NCBI GenBank assembly: GCA_021780535.1
Contig: JAJXYN010000007.1
Coordinates: 1-50,054, forward strand
Source: a bacterium
GTDB lineage: Bacteria; Patescibacteria; ABY1; JAGPKW01
Direction: 5' to 3'
Length of the DNA stretch: 50,054 bases
The notes beneath the pieces are model-generated. The model had not been told where the DNA came from and did no database searches. It worked only from the letters and a program-made list of their open reading frames with translations. Of the stretch, positions 40,931 through 49,287 are shown piece after piece. How positions within the stretch are numbered: position 1 is the first letter of the stretch; each line of letters opens with the position of its first letter. A program made the translations under genes and the position numbers.

Positions 40931-41416
40931 ATGATTATTCTTGGTGTTGATCCAGGTTATGCAATAACAGGTTATGGCGTAATAGAAAAACTTGGCAATA
41001 AATATAAATATTTAGCACACGGGGTCATAACAACTGATTCTAGTTTAAATTTTCAAGAAAGGTTAAAAATAAACCATGAAGAATTAAATAAGATAATAAA
41101 ACAATACAAACCAGAATTATTTTCTATAGAAGAATTATTTTTTGCAAAAAATACAAAAACAGCAATTAATGTAGCACAAGCAAGAGGGGTAATAATATTA
41201 ACAGCATTACAAAATAATTTAAAAATATATGAATACACTCCGCTACAAATAAAACAAGCATTAACAGGTTATGGTAGAGCAGATAAAAATCAAATACAAC
41301 AAATGGTAAAAATATTATTAAACTTAAAAGCAATACCAAAACCAGATGATGCGGCAGATGCTCTCGCCATAGCAATCACTTGTGGAAATTCATATAAATC
41401 ATTATTAAATAAATAA
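40931..41416 (+). CDS. ruvC: Holliday junction resolvase RuvC
   Basis: 161 residues. Catalytic acidic residues: D7 in ILGVDPGYAITGYGVIE, E near 66 in FSIEELFFAKN and the C-terminal pair in PDDAADALAIAI. It cuts four-way junctions with the RuvAB complex; ruvA is at 47082-47645 on the other strand, and ruvB is not in the window. It is the only core gene reading rightward in this part. The 98 nt between it and pduL contain the divergent promoters but no clear consensus. Confidence 0.95.
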   Translation: MIILGVDPGYAITGYGVIEKLGNKYKYLAHGVITTDSSLNFQERLKINHEELNKIIKQYKPELFSIEELFFAKNTKTAINVAQARGVIILTALQNNLKIYEYTPLQIKQALTGYGRADKNQIQQMVKILLNLKAIPKPDDAADALAIAITCGNSYKSLLNK

Positions 41417-41458
41417 AATAATAGGTTCCAGATATATCTGGAACCTATTATTTTATTT
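41411..41458. terminator. bidirectional terminator between ruvC and the pilin gene
   Basis: Perfect 24-bp palindrome centred on AGATATATCT (GGTTCCAGATA pairs with TATCTGGAACC, with A/T-rich ends). It overlaps both stop codons. Confidence 0.9.
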
Positions 41459-41824
41459 AGCTATGAATTTAATATTATTAATAATAAACTGAGACAAAGA
41501 ATAAGCAGTAACAATTATTATAATTCCAATAGATGCACTCTTTATTAAGTCCCAAGCCTTTTTAGTTTTTCCAGAATCTCCTTTGGAGGTAAGATAAACA
41601 AAGCCCGCATATAATATAACAACAAGCATAACAGTAGCAGATAACCCCATTATAATCTGTATAACATTAGAAATAATAGTAGGAATATCGGCTTGACCAA
41701 ATAAACTTTTAGCTCCAAGATTTGTATTACTTAATCCATAATTATAAAAATCTTCAGCCAAAACAGAGTTATAAATAAACAAACTAAAAAATGATGATAA
41801 AACAAAAAATATTTTTTTTAACAT
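41453..41824 (-). CDS. TrbC/VirB2-like pilin subunit (123 aa)
   Basis: Signal peptide (1-23, ending VLAED) and a two-helix module: helix 1 IISNVIQIIMGLSATVMLVVILYAGFVYL, a short polar loop TSKGDSGKTKKAWDLIKSA and helix 2 IGIIIIVTAYSLSQFI. This is the VirB2/TrbC topology common in CPR genomes. Stands apart from the other three because a terminator lies upstream, so it likely has its own promoter. No cysteine-rich domain. Major pilus subunit or related secretion protein (inference). Confidence 0.75.
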   Translation of the reverse strand: MLKKIFFVLSSFFSLFIYNSVLAEDFYNYGLSNTNLGAKSLFGQADIPTIISNVIQIIMGLSATVMLVVILYAGFVYLTSKGDSGKTKKAWDLIKSASIGIIIIVTAYSLSQFIINNIKFIAK

Positions 41825-41895
41825 AACAAAAACTTAAATTTAAGAATTTAAAAACAAATGCTAATTAATTTTAACATATTTTCCCAAATATAAAA

Positions 41896-41914
41896 ACATG
41901 AGAGTATCTCACGT
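41896..41914 (-). terminator. terminator of the three-pilin operon
   Basis: Minus-strand ACGTGAGA/TCTCATGT (one G-T), loop TAC, followed by TTTTTAT. Confidence 0.7.
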
Positions 41915-41931
41915 CTTTATTAATAAACATA

Positions 41932-42393
41932 TTATGCTCCAACAGTCTTCAATAAACCACTTATCAAGAAAGCAGTAATAGCATATCCTGATACAATAAG
42001 AACCATGCCAACCGCACCAGCTATCATAATCTTTTTAGCAGAATCAATTTTTTGAGTATCTCCTTGAGAAAGCATCCACTTAACACCACCAGTAACAATA
42101 ATAACAGTAGCAACTATACCAAATAAACCAAGAATAACTTTAACAATATTACCTATTATTTGTGGCAAACTAGTGCCAGATAAACCAATATTATCACCAA
42201 CAGATTGAACATCATCACCACCAAACATATTTATACAAGTACATTTGTTAGTAGTAGTATCAGTTTGAGCATTATAACCCTTTGGACATTTACCATCAGA
42301 GCCACAATCTAAAGCATAAGTATTTGCTGTAAAAGACAAAGCCCCAAATACGATTACCAAAGAAAAAATTATGGAAGAAATAACCTTTTTCAT
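41932..42393 (-). CDS. TrbC/VirB2-like pilin subunit with N-terminal Cys domain (153 aa)
   Basis: Signal peptide, then a short extracytoplasmic region with four cysteines (CGSDGKCPKGY, then TNKCTCINMFG), then the two-helix module IIGNIVKVILGLFGIVATVIIV and GAVGMVLIVSGYAITAFLI separated by MLSQGDTQKIDSAKK. Last gene of a codirectional set with the solute-binding lipoprotein. The loop sequence GD-x-x-K is shared by all four pilins. Confidence 0.75.
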   Translation of the reverse strand: MKKVISSIIFSLVIVFGALSFTANTYALDCGSDGKCPKGYNAQTDTTTNKCTCINMFGGDDVQSVGDNIGLSGTSLPQIIGNIVKVILGLFGIVATVIIVTGGVKWMLSQGDTQKIDSAKKIMIAGAVGMVLIVSGYAITAFLISGLLKTVGA

Positions 42394-42461
42394 ATTTATA
42401 AATTATTTTAATTATTTGTTTATTATATTATAACAGATATTTTTATTTTAAAAAATGTTTA

Positions 42462-43427
42462 TTATTTTATAAGAGGATAAGTAGCACTATTAATACAAAT
42501 CAAAGTAGTATCACCACTTGTTCCACTACAAGTACTGCTAGATAAAGTATTAGATACAACAGGGCTAGAAGCAAGACTAGATGTTAAAACATAAATGCAT
42601 CTTCCAGCACAAGAACTAGAAGAAACAGTACCACCACTACAAGAACAAAGATCACCATTACTTACGCCAGACTTAAATGAAGTACCCAAAATACTAGTTG
42701 GAGTAGTTGTAGTATTAGTGCTAGTTGTTGTATCTGTTTTATAACAATTCCATCCAGCTATATCTTTACAAAAACCATCTCCCGTTGGTATTTTTCCTGT
42801 TATATCAGCAAGATCCGTGGTTCTATAACAACTGCCACCAGATTTTCCACAATCATCTCCAGATTTAATAATATTACAAGTCTTATCAATACAATTACTA
42901 AAATTAGCAGAATACAAACAACAGAAAGAATCAGCAATATTATTACAGTCAGCCTGCGATGTACATGCAACATCTGTAGAGATATTAGGGGTTGGATTAC
43001 CGGTAACATTAGGGATAGTGGTAGTAAGAAAACTCACAATCGCATAACTAAATATAATTATTAAAATTCCACCAAAAGTATATTTAATAATTCCCATGCC
43101 TTTTTGATAAGCTTTTGGATCACCGTTAGAAATTAATATCATAACACCAGCATAAACAAAAGCTATAAGTCCAATGGTAGCAGAAAAACCAAGAATAATT
43201 TTTACAATAGTGTTTACTTTAGAAGCAACAGTATCTGCTAAAATTTTTTTATTATCAGTAGTTGATGTAAGGTCTGGGCAACTTCTCCCAGTTGGGTCAG
43301 ACAACAGATCTATTCCCACGGTTGTTATACCAACGCCACTTTTACTACAATCCGCAGCAAAAGAAACAGTACTAGAAATAATAAATAAAGAAAATAATAT
43401 TAAAAATAAACTTATATATCTTTTCAT
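42462..43427 (-). CDS. VirB2-like pilin with large Cys-rich C-terminal domain (321 aa)
   Basis: Signal peptide, N-terminal Cys segment (DCSKSGVGITT, SCPDLTS), the two-helix module (VNTIVKIILGFSATIGLIAF ... YTFGGILIIIFSYAIVSFL) and then a C-terminal extracytoplasmic domain of about 180 residues with some 20 cysteines (CTSQADCNN, SFCCLYS, CGKSGGSCYR, CSCSGG). A Thr/Ser-rich spacer (TTTSTNTTTTPTS) splits this domain. The pilin core thus carries an appended disulphide-rich module, possibly the adhesive or tip part (inference). Confidence 0.75.
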   Translation of the reverse strand: MKRYISLFLILFSLFIISSTVSFAADCSKSGVGITTVGIDLLSDPTGRSCPDLTSTTDNKKILADTVASKVNTIVKIILGFSATIGLIAFVYAGVMILISNGDPKAYQKGMGIIKYTFGGILIIIFSYAIVSFLTTTIPNVTGNPTPNISTDVACTSQADCNNIADSFCCLYSANFSNCIDKTCNIIKSGDDCGKSGGSCYRTTDLADITGKIPTGDGFCKDIAGWNCYKTDTTTSTNTTTTPTSILGTSFKSGVSNGDLCSCSGGTVSSSSCAGRCIYVLTSSLASSPVVSNTLSSSTCSGTSGDTTLICINSATYPLIK

Positions 43428-43444
43428 TTTAATTTTTTAAAAAA

Positions 43445-44056
43445 TTATTGACCACCAAAGAATAATTGCCACTTATTATCAACTAATGCTATAACAATAA
43501 ATTTAACAAGGGTATAAGCAAAAATAACTATCAACAACCCTATTACACTATTTTTCATAATATCTTGAGCCTTTTTGATTTTATCCTTATCACCACGAGA
43601 AATAATAATCATTATACCTCCATAAACAAACATTAATAATATAAAAATACCAGAAATACCAAGTGCTGTTCTTATAAGTGATGTCCATATAGGCGGAGCA
43701 TTTGCATAATCTAAAGGATTCCCAAATAAATCTTCTGCATTACAATCATTAACACATGGAACAAGACCGCCAGTTCCTCTAGGTATGCAAGTGCAACTAC
43801 CACTAACATTCATTACAGTACTAAGAGTATCATTAGTACCTGCACTCTTAACTGTACAAGTAGTTGTACTAACAGTAAAATTAAGAGGACAAGTAGATGT
43901 AGCAATACTACCAGAAACGCCACAAACACAATTAGCATTAGTATTTGCCGCAAAAACAAAATTAGAAGAAACATTAAAAACAAAAATTATAGCAACAACA
44001 CAAAAAAGACTTCCTATTTTTTTAAATTTTAAATTTTTAAATTTTAAATTTCCCAT
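43445..44056 (-). CDS. VirB2-like pilin with Cys-rich N-terminal domain (203 aa)
   Basis: Signal peptide, then about 80 residues with several cysteine pairs (NCVCGVSG, CPLN, TTCTVK, SCTCIPRG, CVNDCNAED) and finally the two-helix module (PIWTSLIRTALGISGIFILLMFVYGG, loop SRGDKDKIKKAQD, helix VIGLLIVIFAYTLVKFI). Its ATG lies 1 nt after the stop of the solute-binding lipoprotein gene, so translation is coupled. First pilin of the operon. Confidence 0.75.
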   Translation of the reverse strand: MGNLKFKNLKFKKIGSLFCVVAIIFVFNVSSNFVFAANTNANCVCGVSGSIATSTCPLNFTVSTTTCTVKSAGTNDTLSTVMNVSGSCTCIPRGTGGLVPCVNDCNAEDLFGNPLDYANAPPIWTSLIRTALGISGIFILLMFVYGGIMIIISRGDKDKIKKAQDIMKNSVIGLLIVIFAYTLVKFIVIALVDNKWQLFFGGQ

Positions 44057-44057
44057 A

Positions 44058-45422
44058 TTACCATGTCATATTAAGTTGAGCATTAGCACCTTGTTCTAAA
44101 GTTTTTAAACTTTGATCTTCTGATTTATTCAAAACATCTAAAGCTAGCTTATTTAAAACAGATTCTGCTGTTGCATAATCCTTACCATGATACCAATCTT
44201 TCGCAGTAAATGCCTGTTTAGCAAACACTCCAATATCAGGATCATCTTGTTGTTTTCCAAGAATATTTCTAATAGCTGAAGGATTTTTAGCTGCATTTAA
44301 ATATTTAGTAACATTTGCTTCATCTGTAATATATTTAAGAAAATCCCATGCTTCATTTTGATGTAAGCTTTTTTTAGGAACAACTTCTACAAAATAATTT
44401 GCATAATTAACATTTTTAGTAGAGCCATCAATTTGAGGGACTGGGCTAACATAATAATTCAAACCAGGATTTTTAGCTTTAATTTGTGCATTATTGTATG
44501 AATAACCAAATGTATAAGCTACTTTTCCATCAGCAAAAGCATCTAAAGAATTTGGCATTGAAGCATTCCAAGAATAAACATCTTTATTTGGATTAGCAAA
44601 ATCAGTATAAAAAGAAACTGCTTCCATTCCTGGATTATAACCATTAGTTTCACCACCTACACAAAAAGACTCACCACAAGACATAGGAGAACCATTTTGC
44701 ATCATAAGAAGAGAAACTATATCAAAAGATCTATTCACATTATCAACCAAACCCAAAGAAGTCCCCGCCTGTATTATATTACCCTTTTTATCAACCAAAG
44801 TAAGTTGCTTTACGTCTTGTTTAAACTGAGACCACGTTAAAGCAGGTTCTGATATTCTTGCATTATCAAGTAAATCTCTATTATAAAATAAAGACAAGGT
44901 ATCAACAGCAAGTGGTAAACCATAAATAGCATTGTTTTTTACAACATCATCATAAACAACAGAAACAAATTTAGTTTTAATATCATTCAAAGTAGGAGAT
45001 ATGTTGGTTTTTTTAACATAATCCTTTGTGCCCTTTTTAGCATCAGTCACAATTTCATAAGTCATGTTTGTAGAGGCTGGCATTGTAGATAATCTATCAT
45101 TTGATATATATTCGCCAACCCATGTAGCTGGAATAGAAAAAATATCTGGGCCTTTATCTTCAGACCAAGCATTTATAAGTTCCTGTTTATATTCATCAAG
45201 TCTTAGTTTTTTATAATTTATAGTTACATAAGGATGATCTTTATTGTATTGATTTATCAAATCAGAAAAATCAGCACCATCATCTGTAATTCTCCAATAG
45301 TTCAAAGTAATTTGAGGTAAAGAAGCTTTAATTTGTGCCGTTTTATTATCATTTTTACATCCAAAACCAGAAAAAAATGTAAAAGATAAACATATAAAAA
45401 ATATAGCAAAAACCTTTTTCAT
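44058..45422 (-). CDS. solute-binding lipoprotein, family 1
   Basis: 454 residues. Lipobox FFSGFGC (Cys near 22) after a signal peptide. The rest fits the extracellular solute-binding family 1 fold: ITLNYWRITDDGADFSDLIN, INYKKLRLDEYKQEL, KGPDIFSIPATWV, the hinge LPLAVDTLSLFYNRDLL and the closing AWDFLKYITDEANVTKYL. It binds sugars or similar ligands in other bacteria. No ABC permease or ATPase gene is present here; instead three pilin genes follow at once. Confidence 0.88.
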   Translation of the reverse strand: MKKVFAIFFICLSFTFFSGFGCKNDNKTAQIKASLPQITLNYWRITDDGADFSDLINQYNKDHPYVTINYKKLRLDEYKQELINAWSEDKGPDIFSIPATWVGEYISNDRLSTMPASTNMTYEIVTDAKKGTKDYVKKTNISPTLNDIKTKFVSVVYDDVVKNNAIYGLPLAVDTLSLFYNRDLLDNARISEPALTWSQFKQDVKQLTLVDKKGNIIQAGTSLGLVDNVNRSFDIVSLLMMQNGSPMSCGESFCVGGETNGYNPGMEAVSFYTDFANPNKDVYSWNASMPNSLDAFADGKVAYTFGYSYNNAQIKAKNPGLNYYVSPVPQIDGSTKNVNYANYFVEVVPKKSLHQNEAWDFLKYITDEANVTKYLNAAKNPSAIRNILGKQQDDPDIGVFAKQAFTAKDWYHGKDYATAESVLNKLALDVLNKSEDQSLKTLEQGANAQLNMTW

Positions 45423-45587
45423 GAAAACAAATTTAAATATATAAAAATGTAAATATAGAAAAATAAAAACCTTTATATGTTTCTATGTTTTCATATTTCT
45501 ATATATTTATTATAGCATAAAAAAAATAAAACAAAAATTAATTTGCTCTATTTTATATTTTATAATTTTGTATTTTTTCTCTTTTTT
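45423..45587. repeat. AT-rich imperfect palindrome between murE-like and SBP genes
   Basis: About 30-nt imperfect inverted repeat around 45438-45510 (AATATATAAAAAT against AATATATAGAAAT). It contains no gene. Resembles the stretch at 14451-14543 in composition only. Confidence 0.4.
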
Positions 45588-47057
45588 TTATTTTTTATTA
45601 TTAATTGCATTGCTCAATTCTTCAACTTCATCCCATGGTAAAATTTCACCATTTTTTACAGCTATTCCTTTTTCTGCTCCTTTACCAGTACAAACAATAA
45701 CATCTCCAGGATTTGCCAAACTAACAGCTTTAATAATAGCTTCTTTTCTATCTAATATTTTAAATGCATTAATATTTTCTTCTTTCTTATTATTTAAATT
45801 TCTTACAATTTTATCAACAACTCTGTCACTATTTTTATCTTCAACATCATTAATAACTCCAACAAAAACATCCTCAATTATTTTCATAGGATCATCATCA
45901 TACGGATCTTCATTAGTTACAACAACATAGTTGCAGAAAGAACCAGCGGCATTACCTTTATCAAAACGAACAACTTTATCTCTCCCACCACCACAAGAAC
46001 CAATAACAGCTATTAATTTATTTTCTGGCTTTATTATTTTCAACAAATTATTATAAACACCAGCAACACTATTAGGGTCATGTGCATAATCAACAAATCC
46101 AAATATTCCATTATTCCCTTTTATAAGCTGCATCCTACCATTAACTTGTTCAATTTTACTTAAAGCATTTTTTATATTTTCTAAATCAAAACCGAGAGAT
46201 AAGGCAACAGAAGCTGCAGCTAAAGAATTATAAACATTAAATAAACCAGTTAATTTTAATTCAAATTTAGAATTTAAAATTTGCGACTTAAAATCATTCT
46301 TCGTTTTAATTTCAACTTCAAAATCAGTTTCTCCTAATTCTAATTTTATATTATTGGCTATCAAAAATTTATATTTTGGATCATTAATAAAATTTTGTAT
46401 TGGAAAATTATTATTCACCTCAGTATTAACAATATTAAATCCAAAAATTTCATCAACATTAAAATTAATAAAATCCAAAACATATTTATCATCAAAATTT
46501 GCAACAATAGATTTACTAATCTTTTTACCATTAATAACTTTTTCTTTTCTAGATTCTAATTGTTTAAATAATTTTAATTTAGCTTTCTTATAATTATCAA
46601 AACCACCATGAGCTTCAATATGTTCAGGTGTTATATTGGTAAAAACGCAAATATCATAATCTATACCAAAAGATCTAAATTGTTCAATACCTTGGGAAGT
46701 AGATTCAACAATCACATATTCACATTTAACATCCAACATTCTTCTCAAATATTTCTGCAATTTAAAACGACCCTGCATACCTTGTTTGGTAGTATTAACC
46801 CATTCTTCTCCCCCAATTTTAAAATTAATAGTTGTCATCATACCAACTTCTTTACCATTTTCTTCTAAAATTTTAGCAATCATATTACAAGTAGTAGTTT
46901 TACCATTAGTACCCGTAACACCAATAACGATCATTTTATGAGAAGGAAAACCATAAATAACATTAGCAAACATAGCCAAAGAAAAATGATAGAACCTAAA
47001 TAAAAACTTAGGGGTAAAAGATTTTATAGTTTTTTTTATGTTGTAAATTAGAGACAT
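45588..47057 (-). CDS. MurE-like Mur ligase with shortened N-terminus
   Basis: 489 residues. The N-terminal UDP-binding domain is reduced to about 40 residues containing a hydrophobic segment (FLFRFYHFSLAMFANVIY). Then come the ATP-binding GVTGTNGKTTT, VESTSQGIEQFR, FTNITPEHIEAHG, the ligase domain NGRMQLIKG, VDYAHDPNSV and VVTNEDPYDDDP, followed by GKGAEKGIAVKNG. MurE adds the third stem-peptide residue to UDP-MurNAc-dipeptide. The usual DNPR recognition motif is here EDPYDDDP, so the amino acid substrate may not be meso-DAP. It lies 25 nt downstream of ruvA. Could also be another Mur ligase acting on a peptide; family certain, exact step moderate. Confidence 0.8.
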   Translation of the reverse strand: MSLIYNIKKTIKSFTPKFLFRFYHFSLAMFANVIYGFPSHKMIVIGVTGTNGKTTTCNMIAKILEENGKEVGMMTTINFKIGGEEWVNTTKQGMQGRFKLQKYLRRMLDVKCEYVIVESTSQGIEQFRSFGIDYDICVFTNITPEHIEAHGGFDNYKKAKLKLFKQLESRKEKVINGKKISKSIVANFDDKYVLDFINFNVDEIFGFNIVNTEVNNNFPIQNFINDPKYKFLIANNIKLELGETDFEVEIKTKNDFKSQILNSKFELKLTGLFNVYNSLAAASVALSLGFDLENIKNALSKIEQVNGRMQLIKGNNGIFGFVDYAHDPNSVAGVYNNLLKIIKPENKLIAVIGSCGGGRDKVVRFDKGNAAGSFCNYVVVTNEDPYDDDPMKIIEDVFVGVINDVEDKNSDRVVDKIVRNLNNKKEENINAFKILDRKEAIIKAVSLANPGDVIVCTGKGAEKGIAVKNGEILPWDEVEELSNAINNKK

Positions 47058-47081
47058 AGTATTTAATTTAAAATTTTTTTA

Positions 47082-47645
47082 TTATTTTCTTTTCAATGCA
47101 GCTTTCAATCTATCTTGTAAATCCAATCCATTATCCACATTTTTCAACATAATTTTAGCATCTTTTTCAGAATATCCAAGAGAAACAAGAGCAGAAACAG
47201 CCTCATCAGAACCACTAACATAGGAATTCTCAGCTATTATATCATCAATATTTAGTTTACCAGCAAGTTCCAATATAACCCTTTCAGCAGTTTTTTTACC
47301 AACACCTTTAACTTTAGAAACAAAAGCAACATCACCAGATAAGATTCCTTGCTTTAACATATTTACATCACTAGCAGAAGAAAGAATATTAATAGCAGTT
47401 TTAGGCCCAATACCTTTCACGGAAATTAATTTTTCAAAAAATTCTAATTCATTTGCATCCACAAAACCAAACAAATCATCAGCATCTTCACGTAAATTAT
47501 GATAAGTGAAAACCTCTAATTCAGACCCAATGTTTTTGGCAAGCAAAGAATAACCAGCATAAACCTTATACCCAACATCATGAACATCAAGAATAATGTA
47601 ATCTTTAAAAATATATTTAATTGTACCTTTTAAATATGCAATCAT
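47082..47645 (-). CDS. ruvA: Holliday junction branch migration protein RuvA
   Basis: 187 residues. N-terminal OB-fold (MIAYLKGTIKYIFKDYIILD), two helix-hairpin-helix motifs (LISVKGIGPKTAINIL and VSKVKGVGKKTAERVIL) and a small C-terminal domain (VSALVSLGYSEKDAKIML). It binds four-way junctions for RuvB. ruvB is not in the window; ruvC is at 40931-41416. Confidence 0.96.
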   Translation of the reverse strand: MIAYLKGTIKYIFKDYIILDVHDVGYKVYAGYSLLAKNIGSELEVFTYHNLREDADDLFGFVDANELEFFEKLISVKGIGPKTAINILSSASDVNMLKQGILSGDVAFVSKVKGVGKKTAERVILELAGKLNIDDIIAENSYVSGSDEAVSALVSLGYSEKDAKIMLKNVDNGLDLQDRLKAALKRK

Positions 47646-47664
47646 AATAAATAAATTTGAATTT

Positions 47665-49101
47665 TTAAATTATTTTCTTAAACAATATAATTTTTTCTCT
47701 ATTTTTCAAAGCTTCTTTAGCTTTCTTTGCAGATTCAGGAATAATTGCTTCGTATAAATCAGAAACTGAATAAAGCAAATAACTCAAATTATTTAAAACC
47801 TTCTGCACATCTTCTTTTGCTTTATCTTTTTCCCACGGTTTATTTTCTTGAATATATACATTACCAAAGGTAGCAAGTTCATTAATTAATTTAACGGCTT
47901 CCATTATTCTAAAATTTTCAAAATGAACTCCAGCATCAATAAAAACCTCATCTACTTTAATCTTAAAATTATCTTCAACATTATCAAAATCATTAATGTT
48001 CACTTCTTTAGCGTTAGACAAATGGATAACTCTATTTAATAAATTACCAAAATTATCAGCAAGCAATGAATTATATATATTAACAAGATCATCTTCTTTA
48101 TAAGGAGAATCCATGAAACCAAAACTAGAAGCAATATAAAATCTTATAGCCTCATAGCCATATTTATCTAATTGTTCAAATGGAGAAACCACATTACCAA
48201 GAGTCTTAGACATTTTTACGCCATCAGGTCCTAAAATCATACCATGAACTACTATACTTTTTGAATTTTTAAAACCAGCAGACATAAGCATTCCTTGCCA
48301 TATACCTCCCTGAAATCTTAAATTATCTGGACCACAAATTTGGTACATATTATCAGCATATTCATAATTCAAATCATCAGGGAACCCTATAGCTCCTATA
48401 TAATTAGATAATGCATCAAACCAAACATAAACAACTTGAGAAGGATCATTTAAAACATCAACCCCCCATGGTAAATTAATTTTTAATCTGGATATAGAAA
48501 TATCATCCATATCTTTAACAAAATTTTTAAGTTCTAACTCCTTAGCGGATGGGATTATAAAACTTTTATTATTATCAATATACTTCAAAAGTTTTTCTCT
48601 ATATTTAGAAAGTTTAAAAAAATAATTTTCTTCAGAATAAAAAATTGGCTCTTTATCATGATCCGGACATTTACCGTTTACTAAATCTTTTTCTATTTTA
48701 AAACTCTCGCAACCAACACAATATAAGCCTTCATATTTTTTTTTATATATATCTCCATTATTTAAACTTCTCTTCCAAAATTCTTGCACAACTTTAATAT
48801 GAGATTCATTACTAGTTCTATAAAAATTATCATAAGAAATATTAAAATAAGAACAAAACTCTTTTAATTTATTAGAATAAATATCAACAAAATCTTGAGG
48901 AGTCTTATTAATTTCAATAGCCTTATTATAAATTTTAGAACCATTCTCATCAGCACCAACATTAAAAAAAACATTTTCATTGCCAAGTTTCTTTCTCATA
49001 TAACGAACAATAATATCCGCCTGAATAAATTCAAGAGTATGCCCCATGTGAGGCTCAGCGTTAACATAAGGCAATGTTGTGGTAAGATAAAATTTTTCCA
49101 T
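47665..49101 (-). CDS. metG: methionyl-tRNA synthetase
   Basis: 478 residues, class I synthetase. TTTLPYVNAEPHMGHTLE (HMGH as HIGH motif), NVGADENGSKI, zinc knuckle region YCVGCESF, NYFFKLSKYRE, WFDALSNYIGAIGFP and the KMSKTLGN motif, followed by the anticodon-binding helices. No C-terminal dimerisation domain. Charges both initiator and elongator tRNA-Met. It is 19 nt upstream of ruvA. No SD. Confidence 0.97.
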   Translation of the reverse strand: MEKFYLTTTLPYVNAEPHMGHTLEFIQADIIVRYMRKKLGNENVFFNVGADENGSKIYNKAIEINKTPQDFVDIYSNKLKEFCSYFNISYDNFYRTSNESHIKVVQEFWKRSLNNGDIYKKKYEGLYCVGCESFKIEKDLVNGKCPDHDKEPIFYSEENYFFKLSKYREKLLKYIDNNKSFIIPSAKELELKNFVKDMDDISISRLKINLPWGVDVLNDPSQVVYVWFDALSNYIGAIGFPDDLNYEYADNMYQICGPDNLRFQGGIWQGMLMSAGFKNSKSIVVHGMILGPDGVKMSKTLGNVVSPFEQLDKYGYEAIRFYIASSFGFMDSPYKEDDLVNIYNSLLADNFGNLLNRVIHLSNAKEVNINDFDNVEDNFKIKVDEVFIDAGVHFENFRIMEAVKLINELATFGNVYIQENKPWEKDKAKEDVQKVLNNLSYLLYSVSDLYEAIIPESAKKAKEALKNREKIILFKKII

Positions 49102-49248
49102 GAAAAAAAGTTAAATATAAAAATATGGAAATACAAAAAAGTTAAATAGTGTTTTTAATACTTTGTCCCAAAATAAATTTAATAATTATTTCAGCAAATC
49201 ATATATTAACACTACCACTTTATCATTTCCACAAATTTCTTTCAATAC
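49102..49248. other. intergenic region, no gene
   Basis: A-T rich; two copies of AAAAAAGTTAAATA. I see no gene, clear promoter or further structure here apart from the terminator at 49249-49277. Confidence 0.4.
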
Positions 49249-49277
49249 AAAAAGACGAGCAATCATCTCGTCTTTTT
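49249..49277 (-). terminator. terminator of the thiol-oxidoreductase-like gene
   Basis: AAAAAGACGAG/CTCGTCTTTTT stem, loop 7 nt, T-run on the minus strand; bidirectional. Confidence 0.85.
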
Positions 49278-49287
49278 TTAATTTCTA

